Positions 14,422 to 21,800 of a DNA stretch of 43,148 bases are shown one piece after another (the stretch's first letter is position 1; each line of letters starts with the position of its first letter). The translations under genes were made by a program, and so were the position numbers. The notes beneath the pieces are model-generated. The model was not told the DNA's origin and searched no databases. It saw nothing but the letters and a program-made list of their open reading frames with translations. The stretch covers positions 1 to 43,148 of IMG/VR virus record IMGVR_UViG_3300023223_000182, one strand, 5' to 3'. Source of the stretch: a virus.

Positions 14422-14655
14422 ATGCCACGTAAACTAGATAAGAAAGTAATCCAAGGCCGTATCAAAGAAAATAAGGCGTTGATGCGCAGTCATAAAGTAG
14501 CTTTAATGAGTGCTATTCAATTCGTTGCGCAAGGTATCGACGTTAGCCAAAAACAAGCTCGATCTGACTTAACTTCGTATATGAGAGCTGCGCTTGCTGT
14601 GACAAAAGATAGCGCAAAACTTGATCAACTCAAGCAGGAGAAAGACAATGCCTAA
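14422..14655 (+). CDS. Small basic helical protein
   Basis: A 77-residue protein with GAGGAG seven bases before ATG 14422. Mostly helical, with a very basic start (MPRKLDKKVIQGRIKENKAL). It overlaps the next gene, the probable single-strand-binding protein, by 8 bases. A role in DNA replication is suggested only by this neighbourhood. Confidence 0.55.
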   Translation: MPRKLDKKVIQGRIKENKALMRSHKVALMSAIQFVAQGIDVSQKQARSDLTSYMRAALAVTKDSAKLDQLKQEKDNA

Positions 14656-15415
14656 AAAGAAAAAATCAGCAAAGAAGAGTTTAGTTCTCCCTTGGCAACA
14701 ACAACTTGCAAAGCATGCTAAGCAAGGTAAAGCACCAAAGGAGTCGCCTGCAATTGGTGATATCATCAGTACGAAAGGTGCAAAGTTTAGCCTTGGCGAT
14801 CATTCTCTTGGTCGTGAATTGGATTGTGTGGTGCTAGGCTGGTGCTTTGAACGTACTTACTATGACACTACCTACAAAGATGGTGATTCTCAAAGCCCCG
14901 CATGCTTTACCATAACGTATGATGAGGAAGGTATGACACCTCATAATGACAGTCCTAACATGCAAAATGAGAATTGTGATGTGTGCGCAATGAATGAGTG
15001 GGGTAGTGGTGTAGGTGACGGCAAAGCATGCGCAGAGCGCCGCCGTTTAATCTTAGCGGTAGAAGGGCCTAATGGTAAGCTTGAAATTAAACGGCTCAAT
15101 ATCTCCCCTACTTCATTAAAAAGCTGGAAAGGGTTTATGAGTAAAATTGAAACCATGGGGCTGCATATAATGCAATGTGCCACTAACATTCATTTTGATG
15201 AAGACTCTACGGCTTCTTACCCCCCACTATGTTTTGATTTTGTGAATGAGATCACATCAGAGAAAACATTGCAAGCAATGGCGGATATGCTGGAGGAAAC
15301 AAACAAGTTACTTGAACAACCTTATGACGCAAGTAACTACACAGCACCTAGTCAAAGTAAAAAGAAAGTTAGTAAAAAGAAAGTTAGTAAGAAAAAACGT
15401 AGCAAGTTTAGTTAG
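14648..15415 (+). CDS. Probable phage single-stranded DNA-binding protein
   Basis: A 255-residue protein starting at ATG 14648, with CAGGAG eight bases upstream. The centre has a cysteine-bearing motif NCDVCAMNEWGSG followed by GKACAERRRLILA, a pattern shared with phage proteins annotated as single-strand-binding or replication accessory factors with an OB-like fold. Both ends are lysine-rich; the C-terminus repeats KKKVS twice and ends KKKRSKFS, unlike the acidic tails of bacterial SSB. Its location before thymidylate synthase and DNA polymerase supports a replication role. The assignment rests on remembered pattern and context, so it is moderate. Confidence 0.5.
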   Translation: MPKKKKSAKKSLVLPWQQQLAKHAKQGKAPKESPAIGDIISTKGAKFSLGDHSLGRELDCVVLGWCFERTYYDTTYKDGDSQSPACFTITYDEEGMTPHNDSPNMQNENCDVCAMNEWGSGVGDGKACAERRRLILAVEGPNGKLEIKRLNISPTSLKSWKGFMSKIETMGLHIMQCATNIHFDEDSTASYPPLCFDFVNEITSEKTLQAMADMLEETNKLLEQPYDASNYTAPSQSKKKVSKKKVSKKKRSKFS

Positions 15416-15530
15416 GCTGAAATAAGGCATTCTTAACTTAACGATGCTTAGGTTAATCGTATTGCTCTTAGCCCAGTGAGAGTACGCCGAATAAACTGGT
15501 CCTCAGAGTTAGTTAACAAGGAGAAGAGTA

Positions 15531-16391
15531 GTGAGGCAATACTTAGAGCTGTGCGAAAAAGCATTGAGTGGATCGATTAAATCTAATCGTACAGGTGTTG
15601 ATACGATAGGTTATATCGGAGACTATGCAAGGTATAACCTATTAGAGGGTTTTCCTGTTGTTACCACAAAGAAATTACCTTTCAAAAAAGTTGTTGGTGA
15701 AATGCTTGGGTTTTTACGTGGGTATGACAACGCTTCTGATTTTAGAGCCTTGGGCTGTGATGTATGGGACGCGAATGCTAATGAGAATAAACAGTGGTTA
15801 GAGAGTCCTCAACGTCGTGGTACGGATGATCTAGGACGTATTTACGGTGTACAGGCTAGGGATTGGCGATATACGATCATTGATAAAGGAAATATCATCA
15901 GCCGTGGGGCTGACCAACTTGCTAATGTCGTCAATGATTTGGGCAAAGGTATTGATAATCGACGTGAGATAGTCACACACTGGAACCCTGGGCAACTCTC
16001 AGAGATGGCGCTCCCCCCATGTCATGTGCTCTATCAGTTTGGCATCTTAGAAGGAAAATTACACCTGTCTATGTATCAGCGTAGCTGTGATTTGCCTCTA
16101 GGCGTACCGTTCAATATTGCGGGGTATGCGTGGCTCTTATCAGTTATAGCGCACATTACAAAATTAGAGGTTGGTGGGTTTAATCATTTCATGCACGATA
16201 TCCATATCTATACTAACCAAGTTTACCTTATGCATGTACAACTAGGTAGGACACCTAAGCCACTGCCTAGGTTATGGATCGATCCTAGGATAGAAACACT
16301 TAAAGATTTAGAAACGTGGGTAACATCTGAACATTTTGAATTGCAAGGATATGAGCATGATGATGCTATTAACTATCCTTTTGCTGTTTAA
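15531..16391 (+). CDS. thyA: Thymidylate synthase
   Basis: A 286-residue ThyA-type enzyme that methylates dUMP to dTMP using methylene-tetrahydrofolate. It shows the catalytic Cys motif LPPCHVLYQF, the phosphate-binding QRSCDLPLGVPFNIA including the Asn that selects dUMP over dCMP, and HDIHIYTNQ near the C-terminus. RTGV near the start is the folate/phosphate loop. The start is GTG 15531 after AAGGAG. The C-terminus (YPFAV) resembles the usual hydrophobic end that closes over substrate. The Asn argues against dCMP hydroxymethylase. A 115-base leader precedes it, in which I see no clear promoter. Confidence 0.94.
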   Translation: MRQYLELCEKALSGSIKSNRTGVDTIGYIGDYARYNLLEGFPVVTTKKLPFKKVVGEMLGFLRGYDNASDFRALGCDVWDANANENKQWLESPQRRGTDDLGRIYGVQARDWRYTIIDKGNIISRGADQLANVVNDLGKGIDNRREIVTHWNPGQLSEMALPPCHVLYQFGILEGKLHLSMYQRSCDLPLGVPFNIAGYAWLLSVIAHITKLEVGGFNHFMHDIHIYTNQVYLMHVQLGRTPKPLPRLWIDPRIETLKDLETWVTSEHFELQGYEHDDAINYPFAV

Positions 16392-16421
16392 TAATTTCTC
16401 AACCCAAATAGGAGTGTAGTG

Positions 16422-16583
16422 ATGAGTAAAAAATCAACGAAGGTAGGCGCAAGTATGTTAATAACAGGGTTAGTAATGACCTTTGTGCTCCCTCTTGTGG
16501 TAATAATTTTAGTAGGTATAGTGATATTGGCAATGGACGAGAAAGAGGCTAAAAAGATCCTTGAATTGGTGGATAGAAAATAA
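16422..16583 (+). CDS. Small single-span membrane protein
   Basis: A 53-residue frame at ATG 16422 with AGGAG upstream. Residues 10-37 are strongly hydrophobic (MLITGLVMTFVLPLVVIILV), followed by a charged helical tail (DEKEAKKILELVDRK), so it is probably anchored with its tail in the cytoplasm. It is too short for standard gene finders but has a good ribosome binding site. Function unknown. Confidence 0.5.
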   Translation: MSKKSTKVGASMLITGLVMTFVLPLVVIILVGIVILAMDEKEAKKILELVDRK

Positions 16584-16600
16584 GCTAAGGTATAAACAAG

Positions 16601-16720
16601 ATGATTAAAATTGATGAAGAGTTTTTCACTATCGACGACGGTATACATGCGCATCTGTGTGCATTATTAGTTAGTGTAGTTGTGATTGTAGTAATTGTTC
16701 TTTATGAGATATTAAAGTGA
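16601..16720 (+). CDS. Small single-span membrane protein
   Basis: A 39-residue frame with an acidic N-terminus (MIKIDEEFFTIDD) and a hydrophobic segment at residues 19-36 (HLCALLVSVVVIVVIVLY). Its stop overlaps the GTG start of the DNA polymerase (GTGA), which supports translation and coupling. Function unknown. Confidence 0.45.
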   Translation: MIKIDEEFFTIDDGIHAHLCALLVSVVVIVVIVLYEILK

Positions 16721-18504
16721 CTAACATCGTAACGATAGATTTTGAAACTTACCCTATCGAAAAGAGGCCGGATTACCCACCTAGACCTTGCGGTGTAGCG
16801 ATTAACGAACCGGGCAGATCAGATTACTACATGTCTTGGGGGCATCCAACAGAAAACAATTGTACGAAAGGAGAAGCTAAACGTAAGGTAAAAGACCTCT
16901 ACAAGAACCATCAAATACTTTGTCATAATGGAAAATTCGATTTAGAAGTTGCAGAAGTGCATTTTGGTTTGCCACTTGTCCCTCCTAAAGGTTGGCATGA
17001 TTCTATGCTACTAGCATTTCTCCACAACCCCCGTGAACCAAGCTTAAAACTTAAAGCTTTAGCAGACAAATACTTAGGCATGCCTCCTGATGAGCAACAA
17101 AGATTAAAAGATTGGCTTTTTCAACATGTGCCAGAGGCCAAGCGTGCCAAGACTGAATGGGGTAGATACATTTATTTAGCACCGGGTAAGCTCGTAGGCC
17201 GTTACGCTAAGGGAGATGTGAGCCGAACAAAAAAACTTTATAAGTTATTCTATAAGGATATTGTTGAGAAAGGAATGGTTAAACAGTACGAAATTGAAAA
17301 GCGTGTGATTCTCCAAGTTATCGAGATGGAACGTATAGGCGTTCCCATTGACTACAAATCCCTGGAACCTGACTTAATCAAAGCAAAGAAAGTCATGAAA
17401 CGTGCAGAGAATGCGATCCGTAAAACGCTAGGAGACATTAACCTGGACAGCCCTAAACAAAAGATTGAGGTGTTTGAAAGACTAGGTCTTGTCGATGAAT
17501 GGGAATATGGGGAACCGTCCAAAAAAACAGGTCAAATAAATCCAAAAACAGGGATTGAATCATTGTTAAATGTCTGTACAGACAAAAAGCTAGTCCATCA
17601 ACTAGACACATTCAGTAAGTACACAAAGCTCCTCGGTACGTACATGCAGCCTTGGTTAGACTCGGCGCTTGCGAATGACGGTAGGTTCTACCCTTGGTTT
17701 AATACGATTAAAGGTGACAACGACAAAGGCACGTATACGGGACGATTTAGTTCCAACTTCCAACAAGTACCACGGCAGCCCAAAGACAAAAAAATGCCCG
17801 TCCTTCGCAACTACATTATCGCAGATAAGAAGTCACATACACTATTCAACCGTGACTTTTCCCAACAAGAACTTCGCATCCTTGCGCATTTTGAGGATGG
17901 GCAATTACTATCAGCGTTTTTAGCTAATCCGAAAATGGACGCCCACAACTTTATCAAAGAGATAATGGAAGATTTAACGGGGCAAATATATGACAGGGAT
18001 GATCATGTGAAGCCGTGCAATTTTTTGATGGTGTATGGCGGGGGGATACCGGCCCTGTCCGAAACTATCCATGTCCCATTAACGGAAGCGAAAGATATTC
18101 TACGTGCCCACGGTAAAGCCTTGCCGGGTGTTAAAGAATTAAAAAATGACCTCGCTGTCATGGCACGACGCGACGAGCAGTTCAGAACAGCCGGTGGACG
18201 TTGGTATGAATTCGAGGAAGGCCGTGAGTTTGTCGGTCTTAACACATTGATGCAAGGCAGTGCAGCGGATCATACAAAGCGTGCGCTGTTAAATATTGAC
18301 GACGTTTTGAAAGCTAAGGATTACGATGCGCGGTTAGTGCTTACGGTTCATGACGAGTTTATGATATCAGGCTCTAGGCGTCAAAAGAAAAAGTTAATGG
18401 CTGATTTTAAAGAGGCCATGGAGTATGACGAGTTGTTTGATTTACCCATGCTGTCAGACGGCAAGATAGGTGATAGGTGGGGACAGATGGAGAAAGTAGA
18501 ATGA
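16717..18504 (+). CDS. Family A DNA polymerase with 3'-5' exonuclease
   Basis: A 595-residue replicative polymerase. The N-terminal exonuclease domain has ExoI IDFETYP, ExoII HNGKFDLEV and ExoIII RYAKGDVSRT. The polymerase domain has motif A NRDFSQQELRILAHFE, motif B around VKPCNFLMVYGGG, and motif C LTVHDEFMI at residues 542-550 with the catalytic HDE. There is no 5'-3' exonuclease domain, as in T7-like polymerases. It begins at GTG 16717 overlapping the previous stop, and its stop overlaps the next start. It should copy the genome with the primase-helicase at 7226. Confidence 0.95.
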   Translation: MTNIVTIDFETYPIEKRPDYPPRPCGVAINEPGRSDYYMSWGHPTENNCTKGEAKRKVKDLYKNHQILCHNGKFDLEVAEVHFGLPLVPPKGWHDSMLLAFLHNPREPSLKLKALADKYLGMPPDEQQRLKDWLFQHVPEAKRAKTEWGRYIYLAPGKLVGRYAKGDVSRTKKLYKLFYKDIVEKGMVKQYEIEKRVILQVIEMERIGVPIDYKSLEPDLIKAKKVMKRAENAIRKTLGDINLDSPKQKIEVFERLGLVDEWEYGEPSKKTGQINPKTGIESLLNVCTDKKLVHQLDTFSKYTKLLGTYMQPWLDSALANDGRFYPWFNTIKGDNDKGTYTGRFSSNFQQVPRQPKDKKMPVLRNYIIADKKSHTLFNRDFSQQELRILAHFEDGQLLSAFLANPKMDAHNFIKEIMEDLTGQIYDRDDHVKPCNFLMVYGGGIPALSETIHVPLTEAKDILRAHGKALPGVKELKNDLAVMARRDEQFRTAGGRWYEFEEGREFVGLNTLMQGSAADHTKRALLNIDDVLKAKDYDARLVLTVHDEFMISGSRRQKKKLMADFKEAMEYDELFDLPMLSDGKIGDRWGQMEKVE

Positions 18505-18959
18505 TTGGTAAGAATGAAAAGAAAGACATTATGAGAAGGTGTGAACAAGAATTAGCTTGCGAGTGCAACTTATACGTATTCACAACAAGGCCAAAACGTG
18601 TCATGGGACACCAGACTCAATGCAGGGTGTATAGACGATACCAATGTATTATATCAAAAAAGCGTAAAGCAACAGGAGACGAAACAATGAGCAAGGTTAA
18701 AAAAACATATGATGTGGAGGGTGTTGAAATCCTTATCACGGCGTGGAGAACCTCCGACTTTAATGTATTTAGTAATAGGGAGAGGGCAAACTTGCATCAA
18801 ATAGAATTAAATTTCGACGCTCACTACCTACAGGATACAGTGCTTAGCAGCGGCAACTCTGCTGATTTAGAATCTCTAAAAGAATGGCTACAACGCAACA
18901 GCAAATTAGTGATTGAATATTGTGAACAGTATGGAGATGATCAAAACAATGAAAACTGA
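18501..18959 (+). CDS. Hypothetical protein with two possible starts
   Basis: A 152-residue frame whose ATG overlaps the polymerase stop (ATGA). The first 60 residues are basic and contain four cysteines (RRCEQELACECN and further QC, QC), possibly metal-binding. An internal in-frame ATG at 18687, preceded by CAGGAG and eight bases, could start a separate 90-residue protein (MSKVKKTYDVEG) with an acidic C-terminus; that start has the better ribosome binding site. Both forms may be made from one gene. No family recognised. Confidence 0.55.
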   Translation: MIGKNEKKDIMRRCEQELACECNLYVFTTRPKRVMGHQTQCRVYRRYQCIISKKRKATGDETMSKVKKTYDVEGVEILITAWRTSDFNVFSNRERANLHQIELNFDAHYLQDTVLSSGNSADLESLKEWLQRNSKLVIEYCEQYGDDQNNEN

Positions 18960-19500
18960 AAAACGAGTAGATTACTGTCTCGATCTGGAAACACTCAGCA
19001 CTCGATACGACGCTTACATATTAGTGATTGCCTGTGTGAAGTTCGATATATCAACAGGGGAGATTTTAGATAGCTGGTCTGAAAATGTGCGTTGCCCCGA
19101 GGATGGTACGTTCCACATCAGTGTTGAAACGGTAATGTGGTGGATGAAACAAAGTGAAGAGGCACGCCATCGCTTAACAAAGCAGGACTTGCACATGACT
19201 ATTGACGATGCGCTATCTAATCTAACTGAGTTTCTTCATGAGGACGGTTATATATGGGGGAATGGTGCAACGTTTGATATTACAATTTTAGAGCATGCTT
19301 ATCAAAAAGCACATGCTCAAAAACCCCCATGGGATTTTTGGGACGTAAGAGACATGCGCACGATTATTGATGTAGCAGAGTGTGCGGGCTTCAACCGTAA
19401 GACAATTGTTTTTGAAGGCACCGCGCATATCGCCTTACACGACGCTAAGCATCAAGCACGTGTTATCTCAGCAGCTTATCAACACTTAATTCCTTTTTAA
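18949..19500 (+). CDS. 3'-5' exonuclease, DEDD type (DUF5051-like)
   Basis: A 183-residue nuclease of the DEDDh superfamily related to phage exonuclease-VIII/Rv2179c-like proteins. Motifs: YCLDLETLS (first Asp and Glu), ETVMWWMKQSEEARHRL (the conserved WW segment of this subfamily), IWGNGATFDITILEHAY (third acidic residue) and HIALHDAKHQA (final His and Asp). ATG 18949 is preferred; in-frame ATGs upstream lie inside the preceding gene. It probably degrades host or processed DNA ends during recombination and replication. Confidence 0.85.
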   Translation: MKTEKRVDYCLDLETLSTRYDAYILVIACVKFDISTGEILDSWSENVRCPEDGTFHISVETVMWWMKQSEEARHRLTKQDLHMTIDDALSNLTEFLHEDGYIWGNGATFDITILEHAYQKAHAQKPPWDFWDVRDMRTIIDVAECAGFNRKTIVFEGTAHIALHDAKHQARVISAAYQHLIPF

Positions 19501-19512
19501 AGAGAGGATAAA

Positions 19513-19689
19513 ATGATAATAGGGAACACAGAAGCTGCTTTTGTAATAGATGAGTTAGAAAAGATTAGTTATAAACTCAACGATTGGGAGACTAATTTTG
19601 TTGATAGTATTAGTAACCAACTAGGTAAGGGTAAAAAGTTGTCTTACAAACAACGAGAAACTATTAACAACATATGGGAGAAATATTAA
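19513..19689 (+). CDS. Small helical protein
   Basis: A 58-residue frame with AGAGGATAAA before ATG 19513. The C-terminus [17 protein letters not shown] matches a recurring short motif in phage and bacterial DNA-associated proteins (Leu-Ser-x-Lys-Gln then a helix), but no function can be assigned. It lies between the exonuclease and the dNTP hydrolase-like gene with only a few bases on each side. Confidence 0.6.
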   Translation: MIIGNTEAAFVIDELEKISYKLNDWETNFVDSISNQLGKGKKLSYKQRETINNIWEKY

Positions 19690-19690
19690 C

Positions 19691-20071
19691 ATGACACTCA
19701 CAGGAGACCCACCACGAATGATTAAAGCACCAGGCAAGCTACAAGCAGAGCGGCACAATCACGGTAAAGTGAAATTGTCTTATCTTCTCAGTGCGCCTAA
19801 AGCGTGTGAAGGAGTGAGTCGTGTTATGATGTTTGGGGCCTCTAAGTATGCCCGTGATAATTGGAAGAAAGGGCTACCTTGGCGATCTATCTCTGACTCA
19901 GCTTTACGACATTTAGTTGCATTTTTAGATGGAGAAGATTTAGATAGGGAAACTGGCCTACCACATGTCGATCACTTTCTTTGTAACGCACTTTTTCTCT
20001 CTGAGCACTTCCATACATTGAAAGACTATGATGATAGGCATGGTGTATGTGAAGCTCATAGCGTACCTTAA
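19691..20071 (+). CDS. dATP/dGTP diphosphohydrolase-like protein (DUF5664)
   Basis: A 126-residue all-helical protein resembling the N-terminal-type dATP/dGTP diphosphohydrolase domain found in phages. Motifs: [61 protein letters not shown] and the HFLCNALFL helix; the acidic and His residues would bind metal. Such MazG-like enzymes hydrolyse dNTPs, and in some phages serve to remove a nucleotide from the pool. Start ATG 19691 is two bases after the upstream stop; a second ATG follows AGGAG at about 19729. Confidence 0.75.
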   Translation: MTLTGDPPRMIKAPGKLQAERHNHGKVKLSYLLSAPKACEGVSRVMMFGASKYARDNWKKGLPWRSISDSALRHLVAFLDGEDLDRETGLPHVDHFLCNALFLSEHFHTLKDYDDRHGVCEAHSVP

Positions 20072-20440
20072 ATGAAACAAGCTAAACTTGAATCTTTTAT
20101 AGAAGCTTCGATTAATGTCTTATCAGGATGGGTAATTGCATTATTTTTATGGAGGTATGCTATTACACCATGGTGGGGACTTGAGACTACTATAACAGAT
20201 AGCTTTTTAATTACAGGTTTATTTACTATAGTTTCTATTATCCGATCATATTTTTGGAGACGATTTTTTAACGCTAGATTGCATAGACAAGTAAGACTAT
20301 GGGTTCGCAAATTAATTTATAGGAGCATAAGAATATGGAGAAGTGTAGTCAAGTTGGATGTGGTAACGTATCAAGTTTTAGGTACACTTGGCCTGGTGAA
20401 GATGAGGCACTTATTTGTGAAGATTGCGCGATCCAAGTAA
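20072..20440 (+). CDS. DUF7220-like membrane protein with extended C-terminus
   Basis: A 122-residue protein. The first 70 residues match small phage membrane proteins of the DUF7220 type: SFIEASINVLSGWVIALFLW, TPWWGLE, then FLITGLFTIVSIIRSYFWRR, giving two spans. Relatives usually end soon after the RRFFN segment; here 50 further basic residues follow, and the last 35 codons overlap the next gene in another frame. The ATG touches the preceding TAA. Function of the family is unknown. Confidence 0.65.
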   Translation: MKQAKLESFIEASINVLSGWVIALFLWRYAITPWWGLETTITDSFLITGLFTIVSIIRSYFWRRFFNARLHRQVRLWVRKLIYRSIRIWRSVVKLDVVTYQVLGTLGLVKMRHLFVKIARSK

Positions 20441-20508
20441 AAAGAATTTCTAATGCTATAGGGATGCATTTACAACTGATACCAATAGAAAATGAAGAAG
20501 AAAAATAA
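20335..20508 (+). CDS. Small zinc-finger-like protein
   Basis: A 57-residue frame starting at ATG 20335 with AGGAG eight bases upstream. It has C-x4-C near the start (KCSQVGCGN) and CEDC at residues 28-31, the spacing of a small zinc ribbon, and ends in an acidic tail. It overlaps the 3' third of the membrane protein gene by 106 bases in a different frame and the next gene by 17 bases. The zinc pattern and ribosome binding site support it as a real gene. Confidence 0.65.
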   Translation: MEKCSQVGCGNVSSFRYTWPGEDEALICEDCAIQVKRISNAIGMHLQLIPIENEEEK

Positions 20509-21154
20509 ACGATGGTCGTATAGTCGATGGTCGATGTATCGCAAATGCCCTGCTCAGTATGAATGGCATTACTTATTAGGCCATAAACGCGGATCAAGCT
20601 ATGCACTAGAACGTGGGGTGGCTATTCATAAAAAAGCAGAGAACTATGTTAACGGTAAGATAAACGGACTGCCAAAGGAGTTGAAGAAATACACTAAGGA
20701 ATTTAAAGCGTTGCGTCTCATTTTTAAAAAGAAAAGCGGACATACTGAGCCTGATATTAGTATGAACAAAAACAGAACCGTCGCAACGAGAAAAACCACA
20801 GATTATTTTGTAGGGTTTGCAGACTTCGCACACCTTGGTTATGACTTAACTGTGATTGATTATAAAACGGGTCGCAAGTACCCTGAGCATAGGGAACAAG
20901 GTTGTATCTATGCACTTGTGTTGTTGTGCCTTTACCCAGAATATGACACGGCAACAGTAGAATTTTGGTACTTAGACAGTGGGGAACTAACGGAATTTAC
21001 TTATTATAGAAAAGATTTAGAACGATTATTAGCGGTATGGGATCGGCGTATTAATAAAATGTACAATGATAAAGTGTTTAAAAAGACTCCATATAAATAC
21101 TGTAAATCTTGCAATCGAAACAAATTAAATGGTGGGGATTGTGATGCACGGTGA
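20492..21154 (+). CDS. Cas4/RecB-like PD-(D/E)XK nuclease with Fe-S cysteines
   Basis: A 220-residue nuclease of the PDDEXK_1 type. It starts with a basic segment and WSMYRKCPAQYEWHY, then GVAIHKKAE (the conserved His), FVGFADFAH (Asp) and LTVIDYKTGRK (the D-x-K motif). One cysteine at position 19 and three at 204, 207 and 217 have the distribution that holds a 4Fe-4S cluster in Cas4 and AddB. It would cut single-stranded or end-resected DNA in recombination. It overlaps the zinc-finger gene and lies before VRR-NUC and helicase genes, forming a recombination cluster. Confidence 0.85.
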   Translation: MKKKNKRWSYSRWSMYRKCPAQYEWHYLLGHKRGSSYALERGVAIHKKAENYVNGKINGLPKELKKYTKEFKALRLIFKKKSGHTEPDISMNKNRTVATRKTTDYFVGFADFAHLGYDLTVIDYKTGRKYPEHREQGCIYALVLLCLYPEYDTATVEFWYLDSGELTEFTYYRKDLERLLAVWDRRINKMYNDKVFKKTPYKYCKSCNRNKLNGGDCDAR

Positions 21155-21230
21155 TATACGCGCTGATGTCGAAACCTGTCCTGAAAGAATCGAACAGCTC
21201 GAACAAAAAAATAGGGGAAGAGAATTGTGA
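21144..21230 (+). CDS. Possible 28-residue protein
   Basis: A short frame beginning at ATG 21144 inside the end of the nuclease gene, with GGGGA six bases upstream, and ending in a TGA that overlaps the next GTG. The product is charged and probably helical (CPERIEQLEQKNRG). Overlaps on both sides suggest it at least couples translation. No family recognised. Confidence 0.4.
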   Translation: MHGDIRADVETCPERIEQLEQKNRGREL

Positions 21231-21436
21231 CGGGTGAGATGACAGACATGAAATTAAACGGTATACTTTGCGAAAGTTGCGGTATCTATATTGGCGAATC
21301 AGTGAGGTTCCCCCGATACTGTAGTGGTTGTGGTAGAAAACAGTATAATAAAAGTATGGCTTGCAAAACTTGCAAAGGAGACGGGTTAAGGTACGGAGAC
21401 ACTTGCCCTAAGTGCAGGGGGACTGGTGAAGTTTAA
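21227..21436 (+). CDS. Zinc-ribbon and DnaJ-type cysteine repeat protein
   Basis: A 69-residue protein with two metal sites: CESCG...YCSGCG, a zinc ribbon, and CKTCKGDG...CPKCRGTG, two repeats of the DnaJ C-x2-C-x-G-x-G type. The start is GTG 21227, nine bases after GGGGAAGAG and overlapping the upstream TGA; ATGs at 21239 and 21248 are alternatives. Such small proteins may act as zinc-dependent adaptors. It overlaps the VRR-NUC gene by 11 bases. Confidence 0.7.
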   Translation: MTGEMTDMKLNGILCESCGIYIGESVRFPRYCSGCGRKQYNKSMACKTCKGDGLRYGDTCPKCRGTGEV

Positions 21437-21800
21437 AGTGAGTTACAATTTTACAACATTAGAATCAACTAGACAGGGAAAGTTTGTTAAGTATATTGAT
21501 AAGAAAGGTTGTGATGCTCTAAAGCTTTTTAAGCGTTCCTACCCGGATCTACTAATACTATTAGATGATGGATATTCTTTCATGATCGAATTCAAACGAG
21601 ACGTTAATAAATTCACAAAACGGAAAGGTGAGAAACTACAGAGATATACTCACGATAAACTAAGAGAACGTGGTATACATGTCTATGTATGTGACACAGT
21701 CGCACAAGCAAAAGTTATCTTCCTCTATGAATACAAGATGTACAAAATAGGTGGCAGGGGGTTTATTCCATATAACCATGTGCTTTTGCATGAAGTATAG
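21426..21800 (+). CDS. VRR-NUC nuclease
   Basis: A 124-residue VRR-NUC domain protein (PD-(D/E)XK superfamily). Core motifs: SYPDLLILLDDGYSFMIEFKRD, with the Asp and the E-x-K, then GEKLQRYTHDKLRERGIHVYVCD, a conserved helix-strand. Phage VRR-NUC proteins act as structure-specific nucleases, possibly Holliday junction resolvases. The start is GTG 21426 after AGGGGG. The gene overlaps the SNF2-type helicase by 11 bases, a pairing common in phages, which suggests that the two act together. Confidence 0.85.
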   Translation: MKFKVSYNFTTLESTRQGKFVKYIDKKGCDALKLFKRSYPDLLILLDDGYSFMIEFKRDVNKFTKRKGEKLQRYTHDKLRERGIHVYVCDTVAQAKVIFLYEYKMYKIGGRGFIPYNHVLLHEV

